A DNA stretch of 64,000 nt, from NCBI GenBank assembly GCA_043765375.1, contig JAYUJH010000017.1, forward strand, positions 124,001 to 188,000, given 5' to 3'. Positions 23,140 to 32,168 of this stretch are shown in pieces. This stretch comes from JAYUJH01 sp043765375 (GTDB lineage: Bacteria; Pseudomonadota; Alphaproteobacteria; Rickettsiales; UBA998). Below the pieces are notes generated by a model, which was not told the origin of the DNA, searched no databases, and was given only the letters and a program-made list of their open reading frames with translations. Position 1 is the first letter of the stretch, and each line of letters opens with the position of its first letter. The translations under genes were made by a program, and so were the position numbers.

Positions 23140-23982
23140 CTAAATTGTTTCATCATTTGAACCTGTTTGCTCGCTTGATGCTGGCTCGGCTGCTGCTTGC
23201 GGCGTTGGTTTTTTAGCCGCTGGTTTTTTGTCACCACCGCTTTTCTTTTTGGCTTTTAATGCAACCATGGAGGTGAAATAACCCTGCGGTGGCAATGGAT
23301 CTTTGGCAGTCATTCCAGCCTCTGATTTATCATTATCACGTTTGATGGTGATTTTTGGCTTATGTTCATTCAAGCCATATTTGAAGATAAATCCACCATC
23401 AGCATGAGTTTCAATCTCTAGCACATATTTTTGTGCGGGTTTTTCAGGATCAAGTTTGCGATCAAAAATCATAATATATAATTTGTTATTATTGCTTGGA
23501 ATCGTAACTTCGGGAAACTCCAAATGTAGGGATTCCAATTGCGCTTGTGCGGATTCTACGGTTTTATATATCCTATCTTTTTTAATAGCACGCAAAATTG
23601 GGTGTCCCCAGTTGGGCAAGCGTTGCTTTTCACGCTTCCTGCGGGGGTGAAACTTGGAATCCACTTCCAATTTGACGCAAGCAAGCGTTACAATTCCGCT
23701 TGGCAATTCTTCAGGTGCAATGAACGCATAATTGCCCATATAGCCTTTTTCTTCTTCCTCAATGGTCACATCAAAATCAGCAATCCACATGACAAGGCAA
23801 TTTTTGCCCTCGGGAACTCCCTCTAGCGCACCTTCACGGGCGGCGGTGAACCTGCCCTTGAAATATTCAATTTTTTTCACCGCTGAATCAAGTTTTTCAA
23901 AACGATATCTGTTGCCAGTTAATGCGCTAACATGTGGGTCAGCTGCATTTGCATATGTTTGTTTGGTCACTTTAATGTTCAT
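23140..23982 (-). CDS. Hypothetical protein with Lys/Pro/Ala-rich tail
   Basis: A 280-residue protein that I do not recognise. A clear AGGGAA precedes the ATG. Residues 1-215 look globular, with alternating strand-like segments: NCLVMWIADFDVTIEEEEKG, GIVTLACVKLEVDSKFHP, KLYIMIFDRKLDP, YVLEIETHADGGFIFKYGL. Residues about 238-280 are a basic Lys/Ala/Pro tail followed by a Ser/Glu end. There is no signal peptide or membrane segment. The gene stands alone between a HIG1-like gene and the chemotaxis cluster. It could belong to the set of orphan signal-less proteins scattered over the window. Confidence 0.65.
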   Translation of the reverse strand: MNIKVTKQTYANAADPHVSALTGNRYRFEKLDSAVKKIEYFKGRFTAAREGALEGVPEGKNCLVMWIADFDVTIEEEEKGYMGNYAFIAPEELPSGIVTLACVKLEVDSKFHPRRKREKQRLPNWGHPILRAIKKDRIYKTVESAQAQLESLHLEFPEVTIPSNNNKLYIMIFDRKLDPEKPAQKYVLEIETHADGGFIFKYGLNEHKPKITIKRDNDKSEAGMTAKDPLPPQGYFTSMVALKAKKKSGGDKKPAAKKPTPQAAAEPASSEQTGSNDETI

Positions 23983-24149
23983 TTGGGTATTCCCTAAAAT
24001 AACGTGAAGGCTAATAATTTAAGCTCATAGATGTTTTTTACTTAATCACTATATTTAATATAACATATTTTAACCCAACAAATAATAACTTTATATTAAA
24101 AAATATTTATCTCATTGAAAAAATATAGGAAATTAAAAAACATACAATA

Positions 24150-25163
24150 TTAAAATAATTCAATATCATCATCTGCGGGTGCATTTTGCTCTGCTGGCGC
24201 GCTAAAAATTGTAGTTTTGCTATTGCTTGGTTGCACGTTAAGCCCTTTATTCGCTGCATTAGTGAATATCATATTCTTAAATGCGGAAAGGGTGATATTT
24301 TGCGTTAATTGCTCCAATGCTTGCTGTGGGTTTTCAGGCAATATTTCATTATTCAATTCATGTAGGCGGATTGCTTCAAGCAAATGCACTACATTTTCAA
24401 TAACTTGAGAGTTGCGATCTTGAAATTGCACCCCCATAGTGAAGCGATTAATTTGGTTGGAAATCTCTCTTATCATTTCTGCGGATTGTTGCATAGTGGT
24501 GGTGATACGGCTGTTTTGAGTGAGCATTGCTTGCATTAATTCATCTAATTTGGTGCGGGTGGTGATGTTGCCAGATAAATCCATACCAGCCACTTTGCCG
24601 AGCATTTGTCTGCCTGAATGTAATGTTTTTGAGATTGCCCCAATTTGCACCTGCATTTCTTTTGCCATCACATCAACTTGGGTGGATACCTCCTTCACTT
24701 CGGTGGCAACCACGGCGAAACCATGCCCTGCATCACCTGCTCTTGCTGCCTCAATGGTTGCATTAAGGGCAAGCATTCGTGTTTCTTTGTTGATTTTGTT
24801 GATTTTCTGCACAAAATCTTCAATTCCTTCAAGCTGCTCAACCACTTCTTCCATGGTGAAGGCGAGGGTCATCGCATTTTCAGAAATCGTGACTATTTTG
24901 TCAATCGTATCAGTGATATTATTTTCCATCATACGGATAAAATCATTAAGTGAGATATTACCATCATGATGCTCCAGAAAATTGAGCATATTGGTTAATT
25001 TCTCAATGACTGAACCTTGTTGATTGGCGGATTTGGCTAGCACTTGAAAGTTACTGCTTAAATCGGTGGTGGAGTTTTCCACCTCACTGGCGGATTGTTT
25101 GAGCAGCTCGCAAATGGTTTGGTTGCAAATGGCGATTAAATTATCTTTCATCGTGTCACTCAT
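24150..25163 (-). CDS. Soluble methyl-accepting chemotaxis protein
   Basis: A 337-residue cytoplasmic chemoreceptor with no membrane segment. The signalling hairpin tip is NKETRMLALNATIEAARAGDAGHGFAVV, flanked by long helices; the N-terminal 60 residues form a helical bundle rather than a recognisable sensor domain. The ATG at 25163 overlaps the cheB stop (ATGA), so it is the last gene of cheR-cheD-cheB-mcp and co-translated with cheB; an upstream GTG (25172) is less likely. The C-terminus is DDDIELF, nearly the same as the CheD end (GDIELF), and the last 22 nucleotides across the stop are identical to those of cheD. It probably adds a cytoplasmic input, or acts as a CheD/CheB partner (inference). 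Confidence 0.88.
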   Translation of the reverse strand: MSDTMKDNLIAICNQTICELLKQSASEVENSTTDLSSNFQVLAKSANQQGSVIEKLTNMLNFLEHHDGNISLNDFIRMMENNITDTIDKIVTISENAMTLAFTMEEVVEQLEGIEDFVQKINKINKETRMLALNATIEAARAGDAGHGFAVVATEVKEVSTQVDVMAKEMQVQIGAISKTLHSGRQMLGKVAGMDLSGNITTRTKLDELMQAMLTQNSRITTTMQQSAEMIREISNQINRFTMGVQFQDRNSQVIENVVHLLEAIRLHELNNEILPENPQQALEQLTQNITLSAFKNMIFTNAANKGLNVQPSNSKTTIFSAPAEQNAPADDDIELF

Positions 25164-26227
25164 AAAAAGCACCTTTGTTTAATTATATTTGCCATGTTAT
25201 GCAAGTCTATAATTTCACTTGCAGCACCAATTTCTATAGCTTGGCGGGGCATACCATAAACTGTGCAGCTTGCCTCACTTTGGGCGATGGTATGTGCGCC
25301 AGATTCTCGCATTGCAAGCAAGCCTTTTGCTCCGTCACGCCCCATTCCTGTGAGAATAATTCCAAGGGCTTGTTTGCCAAGCATTTTTGCGACGCAACCA
25401 AACATTGCATCAACTGAGGGTTTATGTCCACTGATTAATTCACCATCACTTAGCGCACATTCATAAAGTTCTTTGGCATAACATTCTTTGGCATAAAACG
25501 CTTTGGCTGGTTTCAAATGTAAATGCGTTCCCCCACATGCAATAATTGCTTTTCCTGATTCCAATTGCATTTGGTGGCTCGCTTCCACCACGTTGATTGT
25601 GCATTTATTATCAAGCCGTTTGGCAAAACTCGCTGTGAACCCTGCTGGCATATGTTGGGTGATGATGATTGGTGGGGTTTCTTTGGGGAGTTTAATTAAA
25701 ATATCGCCAATCGCTTCCACCCCTCCAGTTGATGCACCAATGGCGATTAATTTTGGTGCAGAAGATTTTAGCCTATAAGTTCCAACAATTTCATCATTTG
25801 TGCTGATATGTCTTTTTTGCAGGGTTGCTTTGCCTGCTAGGTGGATTTTTTGGCATAATTCCGTGGCAAATATGTTTAATTCTGCTTCACTATTAACAAG
25901 TGGTTTGGCGATGCAATCTATTGCACCAAGTTCCAATGCGGCGATTGCCGTATCCGTCCCTTTACCAGTTAAAGTTGAAACCATAATCACGGGAGTTGGG
26001 CGCAGGGTCATGATTTTTTCTAGAAAACTAATCCCGTCCATTTTTGGCATTTCCACATCAAGTGTAATCACATCGGGGTTTAAGTTTTTGATTTTCTCCC
26101 GTGCATCATAAGCATCAATTGCCGTTCCTGCCACTTCAATTTTTTCATCATTGCTTAATATTTCGCTTAATATTGAGCGTATGAGAGCGGAATCATCAAC
26201 AATTAATACTTTTATCTTTTTAGTCAT
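25160..26227 (-). CDS. cheB: Chemotaxis protein-glutamate methylesterase/deamidase CheB
   Basis: A 355-residue two-domain response regulator that removes methyl groups from receptors. Receiver domain: acidic pair VDDS near residues 11-12, phospho-acceptor Asp57 in TLDVEMPKMDG, and Lys in AKPL. Methylesterase domain: catalytic Ser in IGASTGGVEA, His in TQHMPAGFT, Asp in TGMGRDGAKG. A tandem 15-bp-like repeat encodes FYAKECYAKELYE in a surface loop near residue 245, which other CheB proteins lack. It overlaps the following receptor gene by four bases. An 84-bp gap separates it from cheD upstream. Confidence 0.97.
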   Translation of the reverse strand: MTKKIKVLIVDDSALIRSILSEILSNDEKIEVAGTAIDAYDAREKIKNLNPDVITLDVEMPKMDGISFLEKIMTLRPTPVIMVSTLTGKGTDTAIAALELGAIDCIAKPLVNSEAELNIFATELCQKIHLAGKATLQKRHISTNDEIVGTYRLKSSAPKLIAIGASTGGVEAIGDILIKLPKETPPIIITQHMPAGFTASFAKRLDNKCTINVVEASHQMQLESGKAIIACGGTHLHLKPAKAFYAKECYAKELYECALSDGELISGHKPSVDAMFGCVAKMLGKQALGIILTGMGRDGAKGLLAMRESGAHTIAQSEASCTVYGMPRQAIEIGAASEIIDLHNMANIIKQRCFL

Positions 26228-26311
26228 TTTATTATTCCATTATTATATATTCTTTATTTTAGTGCTGTTTTGTTAATATTTCGTAACATAATGTTCTAAT
26301 GTTCATATATA

Positions 26312-27010
26312 TTAAAATAATTCAATATCACCCTCAATTTGTTTGGTAGTTAATCGTTTCTCATATTTGCGTTCTTCTTCAATAATCACAAAATCTTCCT
26401 TGCGTTGCAATTTGCGCATCATCACTTTTCCCGTGGTGGGATAATAATGTAGCGAGCGAGGTTGTTCACCTTCCAAATCTTCTGATATAACCCTATAGCC
26501 TTCATCACGCATGAAATTGCGCACAAATCTTGCATTTTTTGAACCTATTTTCGCTGAGTGATTAATCACATTTCCGCCACCAAATAGTTTGAACTCAAAT
26601 CTGTGTTTCTGCCCACCCGCTTTCATCATCGCATTAATCAATATTTCCATAGCATAAACGCCATAGCGAGCGGATTCTCCTGCGTCACGTCCTTCGCCAT
26701 CATGTGGCAACAAAAAATGGTTCATTCCACCAATTTTTGCAACAGGGTCATGCACGCAAGCTGAAACGCAAGAGCCTAGTATGGTGGAAAACATTTCATC
26801 ATGTTTGTTGGAAACTCCCCAATCGCCTGAGAATATTTTCACCATATTCATACCATAAGCCTTGTTGAAGCTGCGCTTTTTGGCATCAAGCAAGCTCATC
26901 GGGTTAATGTTATGGGGGTTAATATTATGGGGAATTGTGCTATTATGCTTTAAGTCACGAATAGATTGTCGCTTTTCTGTTTTGTGCGGTGGTGGTGCTG
27001 ATTTATCCAT
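26312..27010 (-). CDS. cheD: Chemoreceptor glutamine deamidase CheD
   Basis: A 232-residue CheD with the catalytic Cys in TILGSCVSACVHD and the His in GGMNHFLLP, followed by KLFGGGNV and the conserved IGSKNARFVRNFM. It deamidates receptor glutamines and adjusts adaptation. The first about 37 residues are an extra Pro/His/Asn-rich leader with a tandem PHNINPHNINP, encoded by a short DNA repeat; the normal domain begins near KIFSGDWGVSN. It starts six bases after cheR, with AGGCGGTGA upstream. The C-terminal tail EGDIELF is shared with the soluble receptor of the same run. Confidence 0.95.
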   Translation of the reverse strand: MDKSAPPPHKTEKRQSIRDLKHNSTIPHNINPHNINPMSLLDAKKRSFNKAYGMNMVKIFSGDWGVSNKHDEMFSTILGSCVSACVHDPVAKIGGMNHFLLPHDGEGRDAGESARYGVYAMEILINAMMKAGGQKHRFEFKLFGGGNVINHSAKIGSKNARFVRNFMRDEGYRVISEDLEGEQPRSLHYYPTTGKVMMRKLQRKEDFVIIEEERKYEKRLTTKQIEGDIELF

Positions 27011-27016
27011 AAAAAA

Positions 27017-27901
27017 TCACCGCCTCAATTTATAAATTGTCTTACCCACCAGCTCAAACTCGGGGCAGATGGTGCTGATATTTTCTGAATGACCAATATA
27101 TAAAAATCCATTCGGGCTTAGATATTTGCTCATACGGGAAAACATTTTTTTCTGGGTATTTTTATCAAAATAAATCACTACATTACGGCAAAAAATTGCA
27201 TCAAACTGCCCCGTCATAGGAAAATTATCCAACAAATTGAGATACTTAAAAGCAACCAACTTTTGCAATTCCGCATTTATTTGCATTTGTTCGCCATGTC
27301 TTTGCTCCCCTTGTTTGGGGAGGCTATATTTTTGCACAAACTCATGATATTTTGGGGCAATATTAGCATATTCATCAATTGGATATTCGCCGATAATCCC
27401 CCTATCCAACATGTTAGTATCAATATCAGTGGCGAGAATACGGGCGTTCCATTTTTTTATATCCGACCCTATCATATTATTTGCCACCATTGCGATTGAA
27501 TAAGCCTCCATTCCAGAAGAGCAACCAGCCGACCAAATCCGCAATTTTTTTGTTCCCCCCTGTTGCAAAGATGTTTTTTGGATTAGGGGCTTAATCACAT
27601 TCTGCCCTAGATGCTCAAAATGATGCGCCTCACGGAAAAAATGAGTTAGGTTGGTGGTAATGGAGTTCACTAAATTAGCCATCTCATCATGACCTGAATC
27701 AGATGAAAGCAGGGTGCAATATTGTGCAAAACTTTGCAATTTCAAGGCACGCAAGCGACGCACAAGCCGTGAATAAACCATGTCACGCTTGCCCTCTGGC
27801 ATCATGATTCCCGTTTTGCGATTGGCTAAATCCGCAAGGAATTGAAACTCCTTATCGCTCAAAGAAAACTCCCTATCTTGCTGTTGTTGTTTGGCTTGCA
27901 T
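27017..27901 (-). CDS. cheR: Chemotaxis protein methyltransferase CheR
   Basis: A 294-residue SAM-dependent methyltransferase that methylates receptor glutamates. The N-terminal helical domain includes KRDMVYSRLVRRLRAL; the catalytic domain has NLTHFFRE, the SAM motif RIWSAGCSSGMEAYSIAM, ATDIDTNMLDRG, and IFCRNVVIYFD. The C-terminal end GHSEN..STICPEFELVGKTIYKL is typical. It is the first gene of cheR-cheD-cheB-mcp on the minus strand. The large receptor of the neighbouring run ends in GWEEF, a sequence that would fit the CheR docking site. Confidence 0.97.
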   Translation of the reverse strand: MQAKQQQQDREFSLSDKEFQFLADLANRKTGIMMPEGKRDMVYSRLVRRLRALKLQSFAQYCTLLSSDSGHDEMANLVNSITTNLTHFFREAHHFEHLGQNVIKPLIQKTSLQQGGTKKLRIWSAGCSSGMEAYSIAMVANNMIGSDIKKWNARILATDIDTNMLDRGIIGEYPIDEYANIAPKYHEFVQKYSLPKQGEQRHGEQMQINAELQKLVAFKYLNLLDNFPMTGQFDAIFCRNVVIYFDKNTQKKMFSRMSKYLSPNGFLYIGHSENISTICPEFELVGKTIYKLRR

Positions 27902-27993
27902 AATATTATTATTTTCGTTATAATTGTTAATGTTACATTCGGCTGCATCTATATAGGCTCTATTTGTTTTTTAGTTCTTAGGAGGAACTGAAA

Positions 27994-28116
27994 ATGTCAC
28001 AGTTTTTGATTTGGATAGCTTTCTTTTTCGCTCTTATTGTGTCTGCCTTTGGCTATCATACCCTCCTTCTGTCACTAATAGCGGTTCTTGTGATTTGTTC
28101 AATATTTCATAAGTAA
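27994..28116 (+). CDS. Small hydrophobic membrane peptide (40 residues)
   Basis: A short reading frame on the plus strand, opposite to all surrounding chemotaxis genes. The ATG at 27994 is preceded by an almost perfect Shine-Dalgarno sequence (TTAGGAGGAACTGAAA). The peptide MSQFLIWIAFFFALIVSAFG followed by YHTLLLSLIAVLVICSIFHK is nearly all hydrophobic, with one kink at Gly-Tyr-His, consistent with one long or two short membrane helices. A perfect 12-bp terminator follows 30 bases after the stop. Strong ribosome-binding site plus dedicated terminator make a real, independently transcribed gene likely. I do not recognise the family; small toxic or membrane-regulatory peptides have this form. 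Confidence 0.75.
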   Translation: MSQFLIWIAFFFALIVSAFGYHTLLLSLIAVLVICSIFHK

Positions 28117-28146
28117 TAAAAGTTAATCTGCGATTACTTATGCACC

Positions 28147-28181
28147 CCCTAGAGTTTTTCTAAAACTCTAGGGTTTTTTTT
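28147..28181 (+). terminator. Strong rho-independent terminator
   Basis: Perfect 12-bp stem CCCTAGAGTTTT (28147-28158) and AAAACTCTAGGG (28162-28173), a 3-base loop, then eight Ts (28174-28181). The T-run is only on the plus strand, so it serves the 27994 peptide gene. Confidence 0.95.
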
Positions 28182-28196
28182 GGACTTATTCCCCCC

Positions 28197-31100
28197 TTAA
28201 AACTCCTCCCACCCTTCATGATAACCACCATTGCCATTGGTTGGTTTTTTGATTGCTGGCATTTTTGGTTTGCTTGCAACGGGTTTTTTGGTGGCAACGT
28301 TAGTTTTTTTGTTGCTAGGCGTTATATTATAGTTTTTTGGTGCAAACTTAATTTGTTTTGTTGAGGCCGCACTATTACCATAACCATTACCCCTATGGGA
28401 ATTAGCACTATGGGCATCTTCGCCATCGTCACTATCTTCTTCAATGCTGAAAAAGCTCATTAACTCCTCCAAACTGCGGGCTTGCTCCACCATGCTTTGT
28501 GCTGCTGCGGTGTTTTCTTCCACCAATGCGGCGTTTTGTTGAGTGACTTCGTCCATTTGTGCAATTGCGGTATTCACCTCATCAATCCCGATTGCTTGCT
28601 CTTGGCTGGCGGTGGCGATATCTGACACAATCCCTGCAACTTTCTGCACGGAATCCACAATATTGCGCAAAGTTTCCCCCGCTTGTTTCACTAAACCAGC
28701 CCCCGTTTGCACTTGGCTTGCGCTTTCGCTAATCAACGCTTTGATTTCCTTGGAGGCAGATGCGGAACGTCCAGCGAGGGAGCGCACTTCACTTGCCACC
28801 ACCGCAAAGCCTTTGCCTGCATCACCAGCGCGGGCGGCTTCCACCGCTGCATTGAGGGCGAGCAAGTTAGTTTGGAATGCAATTTCATCTATCACTCCGA
28901 TAATATCAGAGATTTTCTTAGATGAATGTTCAATCGTCCCCATTGCGGAGATTGCATTTTCCACCACTTTTCCACCATCGGCTGCAACTTTGCTTGCATT
29001 GCGAGAAAGTTCATTGGCGGTTGCGGCATTGGTTGAGTTTTGCTTAACTGTGCTGGTGATTTGCTCCATGCTTGCTGCGGTTTCCTCCAAGCTGCTTGCT
29101 TGTTGCTCGGTGCGTTGTGAAAGGTCAGTGCTGCCTGAGGAAATCTCGCCTGCTGCCTCATTAACTGAGCGAGCGGATTCAATGATTTCACTAACCATTT
29201 GTGAGATTTTATCAATCGTTGCATTGAGCGATGTTTTTATTTCCTTAAATGCGCCTTCATATTCGCCTTCCATTCGCTTGGTTAATATTCCATGTGCAAC
29301 CCCCGTTAAGACCGCATCACATTCGCTAATCCCTCGTTCATTTTCCATTCGTGTGATAACTGCATTGGTGATGTCGGTTGCGAATTTCACCACTTTGACG
29401 GGCTTGCCCTCCAAATCTAAAATAACATTATAAGCTCCAGTAATCCATACTACTTTGCCATTTTTCTTAAATCGCTTAAACTCACCGCTTTGGTTTTCAC
29501 CACGATTTAAGTTCTCCCATATTTGACGATATTGCGGGCTGGATTCAGCTTCTGCTCCAACAAAAATGCTATGATGTTTGCCTAATATTTCTTCTAAGCT
29601 ATAGCCCATAGTGCTTAAGAAATTATCATTTGCAGTAATGATTTTGCCACTCATTTCAAACTCAATCACAGCGTTGCTTCTGCCCACTGCCTCCATTCGC
29701 ATGGCAGATTCAAGCGATTTTTCTTTAGTGTCTGTAATGTTTGCTTGAATTGAAACAAAGCGTTCAATTTTGCCATCAGCATTTTTCACGGGGTTAATGG
29801 CGAGTGATACCCAATATTTTTCACCTGTTTTGCTATAATTAAGGATTTCAAAATAAGATGATATTCCTGCTTTAATGGATTCTCTGATTTTCTGCTTGGT
29901 TTCTTTGTTGGTTAATGGCCCTTGCAAAAAATCCCCTGGGCGTTTGCCAATAACTTCATCAGCACTATAGCCTGTCATTTTAGTGAAACCGGGGTTCACA
30001 TATTCAATTTTCTGCTCCACATCGGTTATGATTACTGAGTTATCCGTTTCATTGGCGACTAGTGAAAGCAATGTAATTTCAACTCTGCGTGCCATTTCCC
30101 CCGTTATATCAACACAAGTTTTCACTACTCGCACCGTTTTTCCTTGCAAATCTAGCACTGCGCTATATTGCCCTTGAATCCAAATTGGTGAGCCACTTTT
30201 GGTATATCGTTTGAACTCACCCGCTTGTGATTCCCCCTCAGCCAGTGACGCCCAAAAGTTGATATATTCCTTGCTGGAAGCATAATCCGCATCAACGAAA
30301 ATACTATGATGCTTGCCTTTAATTTCCTCAAGGCTATAGCCCACAGTTTTCAAGAAGTTGTTATTTGCATCTAATATAATACCTGTTGTATCAAACTCAA
30401 TCACTGCTTGTGAGCGTGTTAAAGCAGCAACAATCCCTTGTTTTGAGCCATCTTGCCATTCAATGGTTGTGCCAAGCCTTAACCCTTTTTTGGAATATAC
30501 AGGTGCAGCAAACAAATTGAAGGATTTCACTCCAATAATTATAGATGTGATATATGGTTTATCAAGCAACCCACTTTGGGAAAGAGATGTTTTATAAAAT
30601 ATATCAATATTTTTGCCAATTAATCCTTCCACACTAAATTGAGGGGAGAGCTTCTTAATATCCTGCTCGGCTTCCACCAAAAATGCTTCCATAGCTGGGT
30701 TCATATAAATTATATTATAATTTTCATCAGCAATCATGATGTTGCTAGTCACCCCTTCAAGTGCTAACTTCTCCCTGAAAGCCTCAATGGAGGATATGCG
30801 CAAATTGTCAAGTGAGCGTGCCATATCACCAATTTCATCTAGATTCTCGGTATATTCCATCGCAATATTATCCCCGTCAGCAATTGCGGCAACAATGTTG
30901 TTAATGCGATTAATCGGGCGGGTGATGCTACGTGAGAGTAACAACCCAAGGGAGGTGATTATCGTTATAATTCCTGCTGCTATTAATAAAAAGTCATTTT
31001 TAGCCGCATCAACTGGAGCCATGACTTCAGCAAAATCTTTTTCAAAAATCAGTGCATATTTTTCGCCTTGAAAATCATATCCTTTATATGCTGAAATTAT

Positions 31101-32087
31101 TTTTTTGCCATTTTCATCAATTATGTTAGTGTTAATTCCAGATTTGCCAGATAGTGCTTGTTTTACCTCCTGTGTTTCCGCTTTAACTTTAAGAATAGTT
31201 GATTCTTTTGCAAACTTATCATCGCTGCGTAGCAAATAATCATCACCTACTAATAATATTTTTCCAGTTGCTCCAACGCTATCATCTTTGTTGAACAAGT
31301 CATTTATTCTGCTAATTGGCATTTGAAATATTAATGCGCCAATATATTTTCCGTCCTTATCAACCATCGGCTTGCCCATAAAAGCGGCTGGAACTCCATT
31401 GCTCGGAGCATATGATGCAAAATCTACTAGTGAAACTTGTTCAGGATCTGTTTGTTTCATTGCCTTATTGAACGTTTCAGCAAGCCCCGTATCCTTCCAC
31501 CTTCCCAACTTCAAATTGGTGGCGAAATCTTGCTCTTTATACATAGTATAAACCACGTTACCGCTTTTATCCACGATAAACATGTCATAATATTGATTAT
31601 CAAGGGTTAATTTGCGCAAATATTGATGATATTTCGCATGAAGTTCGCTATATTCTGAGCCATCATTTGCGGCATCAAGCAAATGTTTTTCACCAACATC
31701 ATTAGGGTTTTGGGTGATATATTGCTCCTGTAAATATTTGGTTGCATTATCACCAATTGACATATAAGCATCGGAGAGTTTTTGTGTGGCATTAACCAGA
31801 TATGGATTGTTAGAAAAATCACGCAAATCACCTGTAATTTGTTGCATTAACGCTTCCAACGCTTTTTCTTTGGATTGCAAGCGACGCGACATTTGCGTGG
31901 TCGCTCCATCTTGGTAGCTTGTGGATAGTGATTCTAGCGCATAATATCCCACTCCTCCGCCTGAAATAAGCGCAAGCCCTGTGATGATGAGTGGTAATTT
32001 GGCTGATAACCGCATTTGGGTTATGTTGCTTAATAATGATTTTTTTAGCTTGCCATCTTTGAGGTTATTATTTTTAGTGCTTTCCAT
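28197..32087 (-). CDS. Transmembrane chemoreceptor with Cache, HAMP, four PAS domains and CheR-docking tail
   Basis: A 1296-residue methyl-accepting protein. Order: TM1 near 32-52, a periplasmic Cache-type sensor of about 310 residues (FIVDKSGNVVYTMYKEQDF and GALIFQMPISRINDLF), TM2 near 366-386, HAMP (RPINRINNIVAAIADGD), four PAS/PAC units between about 440 and 935, a second HAMP-like linker, then the MCP signalling domain with FQTNLLALNAAVEAARAGDA and flanking methylation helices. PAS units two and four are close paralogues (GKHHSIFVDAD, GKHHSIFVGAE; SLEEIKGK, SLEEILGK). A flexible Lys/Pro/Asn-rich tail ends HEGWEEF, fitting the xWxxF pentapeptide that tethers CheR and CheB. Last gene of STAS-cheY-cheA-cheW-mcp. 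Ligand unknown. Confidence 0.95.
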   Translation of the reverse strand: MESTKNNNLKDGKLKKSLLSNITQMRLSAKLPLIITGLALISGGGVGYYALESLSTSYQDGATTQMSRRLQSKEKALEALMQQITGDLRDFSNNPYLVNATQKLSDAYMSIGDNATKYLQEQYITQNPNDVGEKHLLDAANDGSEYSELHAKYHQYLRKLTLDNQYYDMFIVDKSGNVVYTMYKEQDFATNLKLGRWKDTGLAETFNKAMKQTDPEQVSLVDFASYAPSNGVPAAFMGKPMVDKDGKYIGALIFQMPISRINDLFNKDDSVGATGKILLVGDDYLLRSDDKFAKESTILKVKAETQEVKQALSGKSGINTNIIDENGKKIISAYKGYDFQGEKYALIFEKDFAEVMAPVDAAKNDFLLIAAGIITIITSLGLLLSRSITRPINRINNIVAAIADGDNIAMEYTENLDEIGDMARSLDNLRISSIEAFREKLALEGVTSNIMIADENYNIIYMNPAMEAFLVEAEQDIKKLSPQFSVEGLIGKNIDIFYKTSLSQSGLLDKPYITSIIIGVKSFNLFAAPVYSKKGLRLGTTIEWQDGSKQGIVAALTRSQAVIEFDTTGIILDANNNFLKTVGYSLEEIKGKHHSIFVDADYASSKEYINFWASLAEGESQAGEFKRYTKSGSPIWIQGQYSAVLDLQGKTVRVVKTCVDITGEMARRVEITLLSLVANETDNSVIITDVEQKIEYVNPGFTKMTGYSADEVIGKRPGDFLQGPLTNKETKQKIRESIKAGISSYFEILNYSKTGEKYWVSLAINPVKNADGKIERFVSIQANITDTKEKSLESAMRMEAVGRSNAVIEFEMSGKIITANDNFLSTMGYSLEEILGKHHSIFVGAEAESSPQYRQIWENLNRGENQSGEFKRFKKNGKVVWITGAYNVILDLEGKPVKVVKFATDITNAVITRMENERGISECDAVLTGVAHGILTKRMEGEYEGAFKEIKTSLNATIDKISQMVSEIIESARSVNEAAGEISSGSTDLSQRTEQQASSLEETAASMEQITSTVKQNSTNAATANELSRNASKVAADGGKVVENAISAMGTIEHSSKKISDIIGVIDEIAFQTNLLALNAAVEAARAGDAGKGFAVVASEVRSLAGRSASASKEIKALISESASQVQTGAGLVKQAGETLRNIVDSVQKVAGIVSDIATASQEQAIGIDEVNTAIAQMDEVTQQNAALVEENTAAAQSMVEQARSLEELMSFFSIEEDSDDGEDAHSANSHRGNGYGNSAASTKQIKFAPKNYNITPSNKKTNVATKKPVASKPKMPAIKKPTNGNGGYHEGWEEF

Positions 32088-32168
32088 GATTTGTATTTTC
32101 CTAAATATATTTATTTTGTCTTTTCGTGATTATAAATTATTGTAAGCCTCACCCATCAAAGGAGTTGG

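Noticed and set aside
28543..29433. 296-codon plus-strand frame opposite the large receptor
   Set aside because: Antisense shadow of the MCP signalling domain; Ser/Ala/Thr-rich composition reflects the complementary codons, with no ribosome-binding site.
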